A DNA stretch of 64,000 nt from Flavobacterium johnsoniae UW101 (GCF_000016645.1 NC_009441.1:2356001-2420000), one strand, 5' to 3'. Shown: positions 1-9,895, counted from the first letter of the stretch. Program-made: numbers and translations. The notes: generated by a model from the sequence alone, not told the origin.

Positions 1-2
1 AG

Positions 3-1388
3 AATATTCTGTATGCAGACTGGATTGCCAGTGGAAGATTATATTTCCCGATTGAAGATATTATGCTTCGAAAAATTGGTCCAATGATCGCCAATACGCA
101 CTCTTTTTCCAGCCAGACCGGAAAAGCTTCGACTTATGCCTATCAGCACGCAAGAGAGTTGATAAAAAAGCATGTAAACGCAAATGAATCCGATTGTCTT
201 GTAGCAACAGGAACCGGAATGACGGCTGCTTTAAATAAATTGCAGCGTATTATGGGACTGCGTTCTCAGGACAATATTTTCAATGTAAAAATCAATTTTG
301 ATAATGAAAGGCCGGTAGTTTTTATCACACACATGGAGCATCATTCCAATCAGGTTCCGTGGTACGAAACCATTGCCGATGTTGTGGTTTTACCCTGCGG
401 AAAAGACAATTTAGTCGATCCGGAGATATTGGCCGAAGAAATCAAAAAATACGAAAACAGAACGCTTAAAATTGGCTCATTTACCGCTTGTTCAAACGTT
501 ACGGGAATTATTACGCCGTATCATGAATTAGCCAAAATAATGCATCAAAACGGCGGTTATTGTTTTGTAGATTTTGCAGCGTCGGCGCCGTATGTTTCAA
601 TTGATATGCATCCGGAAGATCCCGAAGAACAATTGGATGCTATTTTCTTTTCGCCCCATAAATTTCTGGGCGGCCCCGGAACGTGCGGCATTTTAATTTT
701 CAATGAAAAATTATACCAATCCAGTTTTCCGGATAATCCGGGCGGAGGAAATGTAAAATGCACCAATCCGTGGGGCGGATACCATTACAGCGATGCTATT
801 GAAGTAAAAGAAGATGGCGGAACACCGGGATTTCTGCAGGTTATGCGAACTGCTTTGTGTCTGGAACTGAAAAATAAAATGAACGTTCAAAACATGAAAA
901 ACAGAGAAAAAGAACTGCTTGATCTTTGTTTTCTTGAATTGCAGAAAATAAAAGGTTTAACCATTCTGGGAGATTTAAAAACAGAAAGAATTGGCTGCGT
1001 TTCGTTTACGATCGAGAATATTCATTACAATTTAATCGTACGATTATTGAATGACCGTTTTGGAATTCAGGTTAGGGGCGGGTGGTCTTGTGCCAGTACA
1101 TACGCTCATTTTTTATTGAATATTGATGAAGAAAAATCAACCGAAATCACAAACGGAATCCTTCAGAAAAATTTAACCGAAAAACCGGGCTGGGTAAGAG
1201 TTTCACTTCATCCAACCATGAAAAATGATGAACTTTTATTTATTTGTAAAGCCGTTGAACAAATCGTTTTAAATATTCAGGATTGGCAGAAAGCGTATCA
1301 ATATAATCCTGTAACCAACGAATTTGATAATCTTTTGGTAAAAGAAACCATTGAAGACGATGTCAAAAGTTGGTTTTCTTTGGCTTAG
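3..1388 (+). CDS. PLP-dependent class V aminotransferase (cysteine desulfurase-like), 5' end outside window
   Basis: The reading frame is open from base 3, so the gene begins left of the window; the Met codon at 63 is internal, because the preceding codons read as continuous protein (ending YFPIED). The product is a fold-type I PLP enzyme of the class V/NifS family. It shows SPHKFLGGPGT, whose Lys should bind PLP as a Schiff base, an upstream CFVDFAASAPY with the Asp that pairs with the pyridine nitrogen, and HMEHHSNQVPW typical of NifS-like proteins. RGGWSCAS sits near the place of the desulfurase active-site loop. The true substrate (cysteine, selenocysteine or another amino acid) cannot be told. 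A strong terminator follows directly, so it ends its transcription unit. Confidence 0.85.
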   Translation, partial: NILYADWIASGRLYFPIEDIMLRKIGPMIANTHSFSSQTGKASTYAYQHARELIKKHVNANESDCLVATGTGMTAALNKLQRIMGLRSQDNIFNVKINFDNERPVVFITHMEHHSNQVPWYETIADVVVLPCGKDNLVDPEILAEEIKKYENRTLKIGSFTACSNVTGIITPYHELAKIMHQNGGYCFVDFAASAPYVSIDMHPEDPEEQLDAIFFSPHKFLGGPGTCGILIFNEKLYQSSFPDNPGGGNVKCTNPWGGYHYSDAIEVKEDGGTPGFLQVMRTALCLELKNKMNVQNMKNREKELLDLCFLELQKIKGLTILGDLKTERIGCVSFTIENIHYNLIVRLLNDRFGIQVRGGWSCASTYAHFLLNIDEEKSTEITNGILQKNLTEKPGWVRVSLHPTMKNDELLFICKAVEQIVLNIQDWQKAYQYNPVTNEFDNLLVKETIEDDVKSWFSLA

Positions 1389-1405
1389 ATTTTTGTGTAT
1401 AAGAA

Positions 1406-1447
1406 AGGCTGTTCCGCTTTTGGAACAGCCTCTTTTTTAATTTTTTT
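1406..1447 (+). terminator. Rho-independent terminator after the aminotransferase
   Basis: A perfect 10-bp stem (AGGCTGTTCC, loop GCTTTT, GGAACAGCCT) is followed by C and a long T-rich tract. It lies 18 bases after the aminotransferase stop. Confidence 0.9.
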
Positions 1448-1477
1448 GGCTGGAGGATTTTTTTATCTGTATAAACC

Positions 1478-1524
1478 CCGGCGGAGCGCCATATCTTATA
1501 TTAGAAAATAGGTCACTCCGCTGG
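1478..1524. repeat. Imperfect inverted repeat in the 1389-1591 spacer
   Basis: CCGGCGGAGCG at 1478 and CACTCCGCTGG at 1514 are reverse complements at 9 of 11 positions. They are clearly GC-richer than the surrounding DNA. The arrangement looks like a short dispersed palindromic element between converging genes, but only one copy is seen here. Confidence 0.3.
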
Positions 1525-1591
1525 AGCTTTATATTGTAAATGAATATTGCTATAAATATTAAGCTTCTCTGAAGCTTTAAAAAAACTAAAA

Positions 1592-2512
1592 TCACGCCAA
1601 ATCAAGATCGTAACGTTCATCTTTAAACGTTTTCCCCCATTGGTTTACTTCTGTAGATTCTGTGAGTTTAAAACCAGCTATTTTATACATTTCAAGCGCT
1701 TTGTCCTGCATGTTTGTTGTAAGCAGAAACACATTTTTAAACTTCTTTTCACGGCAAAAATCTACCGCATCAGTCAATAGTTTTTTACCAATTCCCAAAC
1801 CTCTAAATGACGGATCAAGCAGAAACCATCGCAGCTGTGCTTCGTCTTTTGATTGATGCTGAATAGCAATACAACCCACAATTTTGTTATTATATTCTGC
1901 TATCCAGATACGGTCATAATCTGGAGAATAATTTTCTAAGAAATCATAGAAAGTCTTAACGACATATTTTTCAAATTCATTAGAAAAATTCGATTCATTG
2001 CTGTAAATAATCCCATGCAGATAAATAATATAACCAAAATCGCCCGGTTTAATTTCATGACGATACATAATATCACTTCGAAGCGGTTTACTTTCAGAGA
2101 GCAGGTTTTTTATAGTATGCATCGAATTGACAAGATTCTCTTTCTCGAAGAAATTCAGATTTTCAATTTTATTTTCAATCTGCTCATTTACTTTAGCATT
2201 CAACGAACTTAGCAATTGTTTTCCTAAACTGCTGAGTTCAATATTAAAAGCACGCTTATCATCTGGTGAAGACGCTTTTTTGATAAGATTGTCTTTTAAA
2301 AAACGTTTCAAAATTCGGCTTACATATCCTTTGTCGAGATTGAGGATTTCGGTTATATTTTGAGCGGTAATAGTTTTGTTCTCGCTGATTTCGTAAAGAA
2401 TTCGAACTTCAGTTATCGAGTAATCACTTTCCAGATAATGCTGGCTTAATAAATCTAAATGAGAAGTATAAAAACGGTTAAAACTTCTAATTTTTGAAGT
2501 TGTAGTAGTCAT
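1592..2512 (-). CDS. MarR-type regulator fused to GNAT acetyltransferase
   Basis: This is a two-domain protein of 306 residues. Residues 1-145 form a MarR winged helix: a recognition-helix segment LDKGYVSRILKRF and the wing with DDKRAFNIELS. Residues about 155-306 form a GNAT N-acetyltransferase with the acetyl-CoA loop RGLGIGKKLL. Such MarR-GNAT fusions are a known family, usually annotated as a bifunctional HTH regulator/acetyltransferase; the acetylated substrate is unknown. The start is set by a consensus promoter about 28 bases upstream whose spacer carries an inverted repeat, suggesting autoregulation. The gene reads in the same direction as the methyltransferase upstream of it, 141 bases away. 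Confidence 0.88.
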   Translation of the reverse strand: MTTTTSKIRSFNRFYTSHLDLLSQHYLESDYSITEVRILYEISENKTITAQNITEILNLDKGYVSRILKRFLKDNLIKKASSPDDKRAFNIELSSLGKQLLSSLNAKVNEQIENKIENLNFFEKENLVNSMHTIKNLLSESKPLRSDIMYRHEIKPGDFGYIIYLHGIIYSNESNFSNEFEKYVVKTFYDFLENYSPDYDRIWIAEYNNKIVGCIAIQHQSKDEAQLRWFLLDPSFRGLGIGKKLLTDAVDFCREKKFKNVFLLTTNMQDKALEMYKIAGFKLTESTEVNQWGKTFKDERYDLDLA

Positions 2513-2539
2513 AATTTAAAATATTGCATTATAGAAATG

Positions 2540-2572
2540 CAAATATATAAAATTAGTTGCTTTTGTCAACTA
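2540..2572 (-). promoter_or_regulatory. Consensus Bacteroidota promoter with overlapping MarR-type operator
   Basis: On the minus strand a -33 TTG (2567-2569) is followed by exactly 19 bases and the -7 box TATATTTG (2540-2547), matching the Bacteroidota sigma-factor consensus TTG-N19-TAnnTTTG. An inverted repeat TAGTTG-N7-CAACTA (2554-2572) covers the -33 box and half of the spacer. That is where a MarR repressor would block RNA polymerase. The start codon at 2512 lies about 28 bases beyond the -7 box. Confidence 0.7.
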
Positions 2573-2653
2573 TATTAAAATTGTTTTTGCGAAAGTAATT
2601 TTTAAAACACATAGAAACTTAGTATTTGTATGCTTTAAAAAGGTTTTTGAACT

Positions 2654-4258
2654 CTATTTTCCTTTCAGCAAATTAATGCTTACTGTAGCGGTATCGGCAT
2701 TTGGGAATCGCTTAAAAACAGATTTATCCGGAAATAATCCTGCTTCTGCTGCAATGGCATTAAAAACATCAATTTCAACAATATACTGATCAGAAAAACC
2801 ATGAGTGGCATCATAAGCCGTTGCAGGAGTTCCGCCTATATTCTCGGCTGTAAGTTTAGGATTTATGGTGTGAAGCTCAATTAAAAGCAATCCAAATTTA
2901 TGCACATACGGAGACCATTTTTGTAAATGTTCCAGCAGATTATCTTCAACGAGATTATTACTGATTCTTTTTCCTCTGTAAGCAAACGCACCTGTAGATT
3001 TACTGACTCTGTTTTTATTAACATGAATTGGATTCTGCCAGATTCGGTTATGGTCTAAAAAAGTCCTTACATTCAAGAGGTCTTTCAAATCAATATTATA
3101 GTTTTCTTTGAGATCATTAGCCAATATGTCCGGACGTCCAATATCGCCCCAAATAACTTTTGCCCAAATATCAGCTTTTATTAAATTGGCTCTGGTAACT
3201 TTTAAAGCGGTTTGATTATAATCGGCGCCAACAAGAAATATAGGATATTCATCTAAATATTTTCCCCGCAGGGTCTGTCTGTCGATCACTTCAAAAATAT
3301 GCTGCAGAAAAGCGCCGTTACCGCAGCCCATATCCAGGATTCCTTTTGGCTGTTCTTCAATTGGAAGATTAAAAAGCTTGATCAGAATTTCGTCTACGAC
3401 TTTAAAATAAGTGTCATGAGCGCCTCCGCTTCCCCAAACATTCATTTCACGATCTACATGAAGTTCGTTTTCACCTTCGGCGGTTCTTAACACATCCGGA
3501 TTGCCAAAAATTAATTCTTCAATTTTGGCGAATGTCGGTAAATACGAAACCGTAACGCCGTAAGCGCTGGCTCTTTTGGCAAAAAACAAACCGGCTTCGG
3601 TAAACTGATAATTGCCGTTTTTTTCGATAAACCAGCCTAAATGAACAAAAAAGTCTAATATTTTTTTGAAGTTTTCCGGCGATTTATGAAACTCTTCAGG
3701 TCTGAAAGAAGTTTCCATAAAATATTTATGAAACATGCCGTTCATTGCCAGACGAACTATTGTAGGTCCAATTAAATAACCTTCGATATGTTTTAAAATC
3801 TGTTCCTGAATGCTGTTTTTCAACGGATCAGCTGACGGTTCAATTCCGTATCTCGTTTTATATTTTTCAAAAATAAGATTGAGTTTCTCAAACGGAATAT
3901 CTTCAAACAAACGAGGATGAAACTGAATCGATAACTGAAGTAAAGCCACAACATCTTCATAAAGATGAAACAATGAAAAAGCGATTTCGGTTTTTTCGTT
4001 TACCGAAATCGTAATTTCCTGTGTTTGATTATCAACTTCATAATCCAGAAAACCCTGAGACGCCAAAACTCTTAAACCCACATTCAGATATCCTTCATTG
4101 GCATTAAAAGCAGCAGTAAGCTCAGATAAAGTGAGTTTTTCTTTATTTAAGATAAATTCTAAAACAGATTTATTTTTAAATGCAATTGCCACAGGAGCAG
4201 TTACAAGGCCATCAAGATGCCTAAAAATAGAACTTAAAAATTTTGATTTATCAGCCAT
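2654..4258 (-). CDS. SAM-dependent methyltransferase (AprA-related type, tentative)
   Basis: The 534-residue protein has a C-terminal class I methyltransferase fold. Motif I, ILDMGCGNG, is at about residues 307-315, followed by the acidic-loop region FLVGADYN and a motif-IV-like VIWGDIGRPD. The N-terminal 250 residues resemble a winged-helix/dimerisation region (FLDYEVDNQ, FTEAGLFFAKR). The length and two-part plan recall the stand-alone relatives of the AprA methyltransferase domain of polyketide pathways found in Bacteroidota; this family assignment is from memory. No polyketide or peptide synthetase is nearby, so the methyl acceptor is unknown. The gene diverges from the small gene at 4441 across a 182-base gap that must hold both promoters. 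Confidence 0.7.
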   Translation of the reverse strand: MADKSKFLSSIFRHLDGLVTAPVAIAFKNKSVLEFILNKEKLTLSELTAAFNANEGYLNVGLRVLASQGFLDYEVDNQTQEITISVNEKTEIAFSLFHLYEDVVALLQLSIQFHPRLFEDIPFEKLNLIFEKYKTRYGIEPSADPLKNSIQEQILKHIEGYLIGPTIVRLAMNGMFHKYFMETSFRPEEFHKSPENFKKILDFFVHLGWFIEKNGNYQFTEAGLFFAKRASAYGVTVSYLPTFAKIEELIFGNPDVLRTAEGENELHVDREMNVWGSGGAHDTYFKVVDEILIKLFNLPIEEQPKGILDMGCGNGAFLQHIFEVIDRQTLRGKYLDEYPIFLVGADYNQTALKVTRANLIKADIWAKVIWGDIGRPDILANDLKENYNIDLKDLLNVRTFLDHNRIWQNPIHVNKNRVSKSTGAFAYRGKRISNNLVEDNLLEHLQKWSPYVHKFGLLLIELHTINPKLTAENIGGTPATAYDATHGFSDQYIVEIDVFNAIAAEAGLFPDKSVFKRFPNADTATVSINLLKGK

Positions 4259-4417
4259 AGTACAAAAATGAAGGTTAGTTTAAAAATAGTGAATTTTTTC
4301 TTACCTAACGCAAGTCAGTTTTGTTTAGTCTGGAATAAAAATGCTCATTTGTATTTAAACAAAAACAGTCAAATCTGACTGGATATATACATTCCCATTT
4401 TTTAGCTTTCTTACTCT

Positions 4418-4425
4418 TATGTTTG
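4418..4425 (+). promoter_or_regulatory. Candidate -7 promoter box for the gene at 4441
   Basis: TATGTTTG matches TAnnTTTG and ends 15 bases before the ATG. The -33 position 19 bases upstream reads CAT rather than TTG, so this is only half of a consensus promoter. Confidence 0.4.
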
Positions 4426-4440
4426 TAAAAAAATAAAGAA

Positions 4441-4725
4441 ATGGAAATGAATGAAGAATTAGAGAAATTTAAAAACTTAGCTGTTCAATATTTAAATACT
4501 TTAAAACCTATTTCGGTAGAAAAAAACAGGTATGAAGTAAAAATTGAATTGACAAGTTATACTGAATTGAGCTGTATGATTACACAAATTTTGAAATCAT
4601 GTATTTTGACATTAGAACAAAATGCAAATAAAGACACAGATATTGCCTTAATGCTCGAAATGGCGCTTCAGTTACTTCCTGTAGATGAATTTGAATTACT
4701 GGACAGAATCAATGAATTGCAATAA
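4441..4725 (+). CDS. Hypothetical protein, 94 residues
   Basis: I do not recognise this protein. It starts at an ATG with a -7 promoter box just upstream and ends with a stop codon that abuts, with no spacer, the stop codon of the converging glutamine amidotransferase gene. The sequence is acidic and looks wholly alpha-helical (ELEKFKNLAV, ALMLEMALQLLPVDEF), with no signal peptide or membrane segment, so a small cytoplasmic protein is expected. Codon use looks like its neighbours. No terminator fits between the two stop codons, so the transcripts probably overlap at their 3' ends. Confidence 0.6.
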   Translation: MEMNEELEKFKNLAVQYLNTLKPISVEKNRYEVKIELTSYTELSCMITQILKSCILTLEQNANKDTDIALMLEMALQLLPVDEFELLDRINELQ

Positions 4726-5444
4726 TTATTGAGCTTTATATGCAGCAGTAAGTTTATCCAAAAACTCAAAAAGTTTTGCATTCATTTCGCTGTAATCATA
4801 AGCCAGAATCGTTTCAGGATTTTGAACAAATTTGTGTTTTTTGCTTGCAGCGACTAAATCATCTTCACTTTCAATTAAAAGAGATACGACTTCTGTGGTT
4901 AATTCCATATGACATTGAAAACCATAAACCAGATTAGAATAGGAAACAATCTGAACAGGACAGCCTTCGCTAAAAGCCAAAACTTTACTTTCTGGTGTCA
5001 GCCCTGGGATATCATTGTGCCAATGTCCAACGTTTAACGGTGTGCCGAAATGGTTTATTTTTTCATCTTCGGTACCCAGTTTTGTCAACGTAATAGGAAA
5101 AACACCAATTTCTTTTTCGGGACTCTGCTTGACTTTTGCTCCAAATGCTTCGCCAATTAACTGCGATCCTAAACATACACCAACAACAGCTTTTCCTGCA
5201 GAAATACATTTTTGAATCAAATTTATTTCGGCAGCAGCATTAAAATGCGGACATTCCTCCAAAGTCGTATTCGGACTTTGAGGCCCGCCCATGACAATTA
5301 GCAAATCGATAAATCTGCTGAATCGGGCAGGGGTTCGTTTTCATAAACTTTAGAAAAAGAAATTTGATAATTTCTTTCTTTTGCCCAGTTTAAATACGCT
5401 CCCGGAGCTTCAAATATTTCGTGTTGTATAAAATGTATGTTCAT
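4726..5444 (-). pseudogene. Class I glutamine amidotransferase, frameshifted near base 5311
   Basis: The intact gene would start at the ATG at 5442-5444 (MNIHFIQHEIFEAPGAY) and encode about 239 residues. Frame one runs to PLPDSADLSIC and stops. The rest (LIVMGGPQSP onward) lies in another frame and is open to 4726. One extra T in the short T run at 5311-5313 would restore a smooth ADFIDLLIVMGG. The second part keeps the catalytic triad region of class I amidotransferases: the nucleophile in GVCLGSQL and the His/Glu pair in GFQCHMELT. It resembles the stand-alone GMP-synthase-like amidotransferases. Either the gene is a recent pseudogene or the base was lost in sequencing. A TTG at 5304 could initiate only the truncated half. 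Confidence 0.8.
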
Positions 5445-5554
5445 CAAATTTAAAATTTAGAGCAAATTTACCTTCATTATAAAAAATCCCCATAGTCCAC
5501 TTTTAATTATAAAAGATAGTCCAGAAGTCCAAACTGAAAACTACGACTAAAAAC

Positions 5555-8500
5555 TCACTTATTCATCGCGATATACTCCGAAGGCGTCATCGTAAAATGC
5601 TTTTGGAAATTACGTCCGAAACTCGTCTGCGATTTATAACCCACCATTTCGGCGATTTCATACATTTTGTAATTCTCGTTTAAAAGTAATTCAGCAGCAC
5701 GTTTTAAACGTACGATATTAATCAGCTCATTTGGACTCAGATTCGAAATGTCTTTAATTTTTCGGTATAAAGTTGAACGGCTCATATTCATGATTTCAGC
5801 CAGAGATTCTACACTTAAATCAGAATCGGTGATGTTTTTCAGAATTTCTTCGTCGAGTTTTTTCAGGAATTTTTCATCCGTTTTGTTGTGTGCAATACTT
5901 TTAATGTGCGAAAGCGGAGAACTCGCATAATAATTCATAATCTGCTTTCTGTTTTCAATCAAATTATTTACCTGAACTTTTAAATAGTCCATTGAAAAAG
6001 GTTTTGCGATATACGCATCGGCACCCACTTCAAGACCGTCAATTTGCGATTTCAGCGAGTTTTTAGCAGTAAGCAAAATCACCGGAATATGACTTGTTTC
6101 GAGATTTGTTTTAATCTCTTTACACAATGTAATTCCGTCCATAACCGGCATCGAAACATCGCTTATAACCAATTGAATATTTTCGTTATGAATTATTTTT
6201 AAGGCATTTTCGCCATTATCCGCTTTTAAAATGGTGTAAAACGGCGCTAATTCAGTCGTAATAAAATTCAATAAATCTTCATTGTCTTCGACTACTAAAA
6301 GCTGTGTTTTTTCGTGTTTGTTTTCGATTTCTACAGTTTCAGATTCCGTTTCGACTTCTTCTTTTTCAGGTTCATTATAAAACATAAATTCTTCTTCCTG
6401 ACGAAGCGGCACCACAAGCTCAAAAATATTAACCTTCGAGTCCGGAATCACCTGTAGGTTTCCGTTGTGCAGCTGTGTTAAGGAATGCGCCAGTGAAAGC
6501 CCAATTCCTGTTCCCGAAGTCGTATCCATATTATCAACCCTGAAAAACGGTTCAAAAATTTTATCTTTTAAATGAAAAGGAATCAGATTTCCGTCATTTT
6601 TTACAATTAAAGTCAGTTTCTTTTCATCTCTAAAAAGCGTAATCGAAGCTTTATGTGTAGAATATTTAATAGCATTGCTCATCAAATTACTCAGAATTTT
6701 TTTGAAAGCTTCTTTATCTACAAAAGCAAAAATGTCTTTTTCGCCCAGTTCGAGTTCAAATTCAATTTCACGTTCTTCAATCAACTGGCTGAATCTCAAA
6801 TGTAAATTCCGAACCATCGACGAAATATTGGCTTCTACAAAAGTGAGTTTTAAACCGCCAATTTCAGATTTTCTAAAATCCAGTAATTCGTTTACCAGTT
6901 TTAATAAACGAGACGTGTTTTTCTTCATTATAGAAAGATTCTGAGGTACTTCAGGAGATTTGTGTTCCATAACCAAAAGTTTTTCCAAAGGCCCTTTTAT
7001 CAACGTCAAAGGTGTTCTGATTTCGTGCGCCACATTGGTAAAAAAGTCAATTTTGGCCTGATAGATTTCTTTTTCTTTTTCGTCGTTTAGATGTTTTATT
7101 TTTCGGTTGTTTTTAATCTGCGTTAAATTCTGCGAATAACGAATGATGTAATAAAACGAACCGCATATTAGCAGAAAATAGAAAAAATAAGCATAAGAAC
7201 TCGCCCAAAACGGAGGCAGAATTCTGATTTTCAGTTCTACTTCTTTGCTCCAGACACCAAAACTATTCAGCGATTTTACTTTAAAAACATAATCACCAGG
7301 CGCTAATTCTGTAAAGAAAACTTTATTGTTGCGTTCCAGATAAACCCAGTCGTTGTTAACGTTTTCCAGTTTATACCAATATTCTGTAAGTTCCGGCGCT
7401 GTGTAATTTAGAGAAGCAAATTCAAGATTAAATGACGACTGGCTGTTGTCTAATTCCAGTTCATCAATATGCGAAATAGATTGTTTAATTGGTGAATCAT
7501 TTCCGTTGGCATCAATATCCTTATTATTAATCTGAAGATTGGTGATGAAAATCGAAGGCGTGTATTTGTTTTTGGTAAAATTCTTAGGGTTGAAACTGAT
7601 CATTCCGTTTAAATTTCCAAAATACATATCGCCGTTTGCATCCTCAAAAGCCGATGCATAATTAAACTGATCGCTCAATAAACCATTTGCGGTTGTATAA
7701 ATTTTGATGCTTTTATGATCCGGGCCAAATTTTACTAAACCTTTTGAAGTCGTAAGCCATAAATTTTTAGAATCGTCTTCTAGAATCGAATACACGACAT
7801 TACTCGGGAATCCATTTTTGGTGGTGAATTTTTTAAACGTTCTTGTTTTTTTATCAAATAAATCCAATCCGTTTTCGGTAGCAAACCATAAATTTTTAGA
7901 ACTGTCTTCAAAAATATAATTGATAGAATTATTGCTGATGCCGTTCGGATTTTTATAATCGTAAATAAAAACCTCTTTCTTTTTGGTTTTCGGATTGTAA
8001 TAAAACAAACCATCGCGGTAACTTCCAGCCCAGAGATTTCCGTCGCTGTCTTCTTTATAAGTCGTATAATGTGTGGTTTCAGGAAATGTTTTTAGAGTAT
8101 CAAAAGTATCTTTCTGCTCATTATACACATAAAGCCCCATTGTTGTAATTACAATTAATTCGTCTTTTTTGGTTACATAAAAAGAAAAAATAAAATTACT
8201 TCGCAATCCCGAACCCGGATTATTGGCGCTGTAATGTTTGATAACCGCGCCCGAATTTCGGTCTAAAACATCCAGACCATGCTCAAAAGTTCCCACCCAG
8301 ATTTTGTCTTTTCTGGGCATTAAAGCATGAATATTATAATACGAAACACTGCTTTTACTTCCGTTTGGCAAATACGAAGTAAAGATTTGAGTTTTCGGAT
8401 TAAATCGGTTTAAGCCTGCATCTTCGGTTCCAATCCACAAATCGCCTTTATCATCTTTATGAATTTCTCTAACGGCGCTTCCGCTGATAGAATTCTGCCC

Positions 8501-9505
8501 TTTCTGCGGAAAATATTTTTTGAACTGTGTGTATTGTTTTTGATGGTAATTAATGCCTCCAAAATACGTTCCAACCCAAATTCCGTTTTCTTTATCAATA
8601 GTTATAGAATACGCCGCATTATCTGAAATTGCGTATGGATCATTGTAATTTTTTTTGAGATTTACGCTCAACTTCGTTTTTAGATTATAAACATAAACCC
8701 CAGATTCGCTTGCAATCCAGAGTTCGTCGTTTCCTTTCTTTTTAAACTGGCGGACATAAACAGGTTTTTTTGTCGAAAATTCTAAACTCGAAGTTGTTTT
8801 GTTTTGAATGTTATAAAGTAAAACGCCGTCGTCTTGCGTTCCTATAACAATATTGTTTTGGTCTAAAGCATAAATAACCGTAATCCTGAAATTAGCAGAA
8901 TTGGACGGAGGCATTACAGGAATATTTTCAAACGAAAGATTTTCTTCGGAATAGCGGTAAATTTTATTTAAGGAAGAAGCCCAGATCTGCCCGTTTGCAT
9001 CTCTGGAAATCGAAGTGGCAATAAAATACTTATTTGGGTTAAAAGTTTTGGTTTCTTTTTTTGAAGTCGAATATTTATAAAGAATATTTCCTGAAATAAA
9101 CCAGATATTTCCATTTTTATCGTGATTAATATCGTTGATACGATCGTTAATAGCTTCGTTTAAAACCGTAAACTGATCTGTTTTTTTATCGTATTGGTAC
9201 AAACCTTTATCTGTTCCTACCCAGATAACACCTTTATATTCGTGTAAAGACTGAATATAATTGCTTCCTAAACTATGAATTGGATCGGCATTGCTTCTGT
9301 AAGTTTTAAAACGATAGCCGTCAAATCGGTTTAAACCGTCTTTTGTTCCAAACCACATAAAGCCGTCATCATCTTGCAAAGAGGTCAAAACGGTGTTGTT
9401 AGAAAGTCCTTCTTCAACCTGAAAATGTTTGAAATAATATTCTTGTGCTTCAATAAAATTTATTGAAAAAATCAAAAAAAATACAAAAAGAAAGAATTTA
9501 CGCAT
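5555..9505 (-). CDS. Hybrid two-component system regulator (HTCS) of the first PUL
   Basis: This is a one-protein sensor and regulator of 1316 residues. In order: signal peptide (1-20); about a dozen Reg_prop propeller repeats to roughly 640 (repeated motifs such as LWIGTEDAGLNRF and LWAGSYRDGL); a Y_Y_Y domain at about 695-765; a membrane helix at about 770-790; HisKA with the phospho-acceptor His827 in NVAHEIRTPL; HATPase with NAIKYS and GTGIGLSL; a receiver domain with Asp1116 in VISDVSMPVMDG and Lys1168; and an AraC-type double HTH at about 1228-1313. HTCS proteins bind an oligosaccharide in the periplasm and activate the neighbouring PUL. It diverges from the SusC/SusD operon at 9896, its probable target. 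Confidence 0.95.
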   Translation of the reverse strand: MRKFFLFVFFLIFSINFIEAQEYYFKHFQVEEGLSNNTVLTSLQDDDGFMWFGTKDGLNRFDGYRFKTYRSNADPIHSLGSNYIQSLHEYKGVIWVGTDKGLYQYDKKTDQFTVLNEAINDRINDINHDKNGNIWFISGNILYKYSTSKKETKTFNPNKYFIATSISRDANGQIWASSLNKIYRYSEENLSFENIPVMPPSNSANFRITVIYALDQNNIVIGTQDDGVLLYNIQNKTTSSLEFSTKKPVYVRQFKKKGNDELWIASESGVYVYNLKTKLSVNLKKNYNDPYAISDNAAYSITIDKENGIWVGTYFGGINYHQKQYTQFKKYFPQKGQNSISGSAVREIHKDDKGDLWIGTEDAGLNRFNPKTQIFTSYLPNGSKSSVSYYNIHALMPRKDKIWVGTFEHGLDVLDRNSGAVIKHYSANNPGSGLRSNFIFSFYVTKKDELIVITTMGLYVYNEQKDTFDTLKTFPETTHYTTYKEDSDGNLWAGSYRDGLFYYNPKTKKKEVFIYDYKNPNGISNNSINYIFEDSSKNLWFATENGLDLFDKKTRTFKKFTTKNGFPSNVVYSILEDDSKNLWLTTSKGLVKFGPDHKSIKIYTTANGLLSDQFNYASAFEDANGDMYFGNLNGMISFNPKNFTKNKYTPSIFITNLQINNKDIDANGNDSPIKQSISHIDELELDNSQSSFNLEFASLNYTAPELTEYWYKLENVNNDWVYLERNNKVFFTELAPGDYVFKVKSLNSFGVWSKEVELKIRILPPFWASSYAYFFYFLLICGSFYYIIRYSQNLTQIKNNRKIKHLNDEKEKEIYQAKIDFFTNVAHEIRTPLTLIKGPLEKLLVMEHKSPEVPQNLSIMKKNTSRLLKLVNELLDFRKSEIGGLKLTFVEANISSMVRNLHLRFSQLIEEREIEFELELGEKDIFAFVDKEAFKKILSNLMSNAIKYSTHKASITLFRDEKKLTLIVKNDGNLIPFHLKDKIFEPFFRVDNMDTTSGTGIGLSLAHSLTQLHNGNLQVIPDSKVNIFELVVPLRQEEEFMFYNEPEKEEVETESETVEIENKHEKTQLLVVEDNEDLLNFITTELAPFYTILKADNGENALKIIHNENIQLVISDVSMPVMDGITLCKEIKTNLETSHIPVILLTAKNSLKSQIDGLEVGADAYIAKPFSMDYLKVQVNNLIENRKQIMNYYASSPLSHIKSIAHNKTDEKFLKKLDEEILKNITDSDLSVESLAEIMNMSRSTLYRKIKDISNLSPNELINIVRLKRAAELLLNENYKMYEIAEMVGYKSQTSFGRNFQKHFTMTPSEYIAMNK

Positions 9506-9895
9506 AGCTGTGTTTTTTAGGATAAAACAAGGGCTTATTCAAATCGTGTCAATTTTCAACAAAATGTTGCAAGCCTCTGTTTTTCTCGTCTTTTTTATAC
9601 AATTTGAATCATTTGAGATAGAAATTGACACAAAAGAAGCATTTTATTTTGAATTAAAATCATCTACTTTGGATTTTCAAATAAATGATATTGACAATTT
9701 TTAGGCTTAAAAAATACATTGTCTTTAAAATAAAGTTTGAAAAAATATTCCATTAACAATTTTGAAACAAAATGAACGAATTATTAGCAGCTAGTAAAAG
9801 TATTTGTTTTTTTGTGCGCATAAGAGCCGACTAGAATTAGTAAAAAAACAATCGTAAAACCAACCAAAAAAGAAAACTATCTAAATGACAAATCA
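9506..9895. promoter_or_regulatory. Divergent control region between HTCS and susC
   Basis: This 390-base AT-rich gap separates the HTCS gene from the susC start and must carry both promoters. I find no exact TTG-N19-TAnnTTTG match; TAAAGTTTG near 9732 and GTATTTG near 9799 are off-consensus. A GTG-started frame of about 64 codons (9510-9704) lacks coding character and was not called. The activator site is not recognisable by eye. Confidence 0.4.

Noticed and set aside
2604..2622. Family 1 repeat copy
   Set aside because: Only one imperfect end (AACACATAGAAACTTAG) is present and no partner arm or interior could be found.
9510..9704. Open frame of 64 codons between HTCS and susC
   Set aside because: It starts with GTG, has low-complexity composition, overlaps the divergent promoter region and shows no recognisable protein character.
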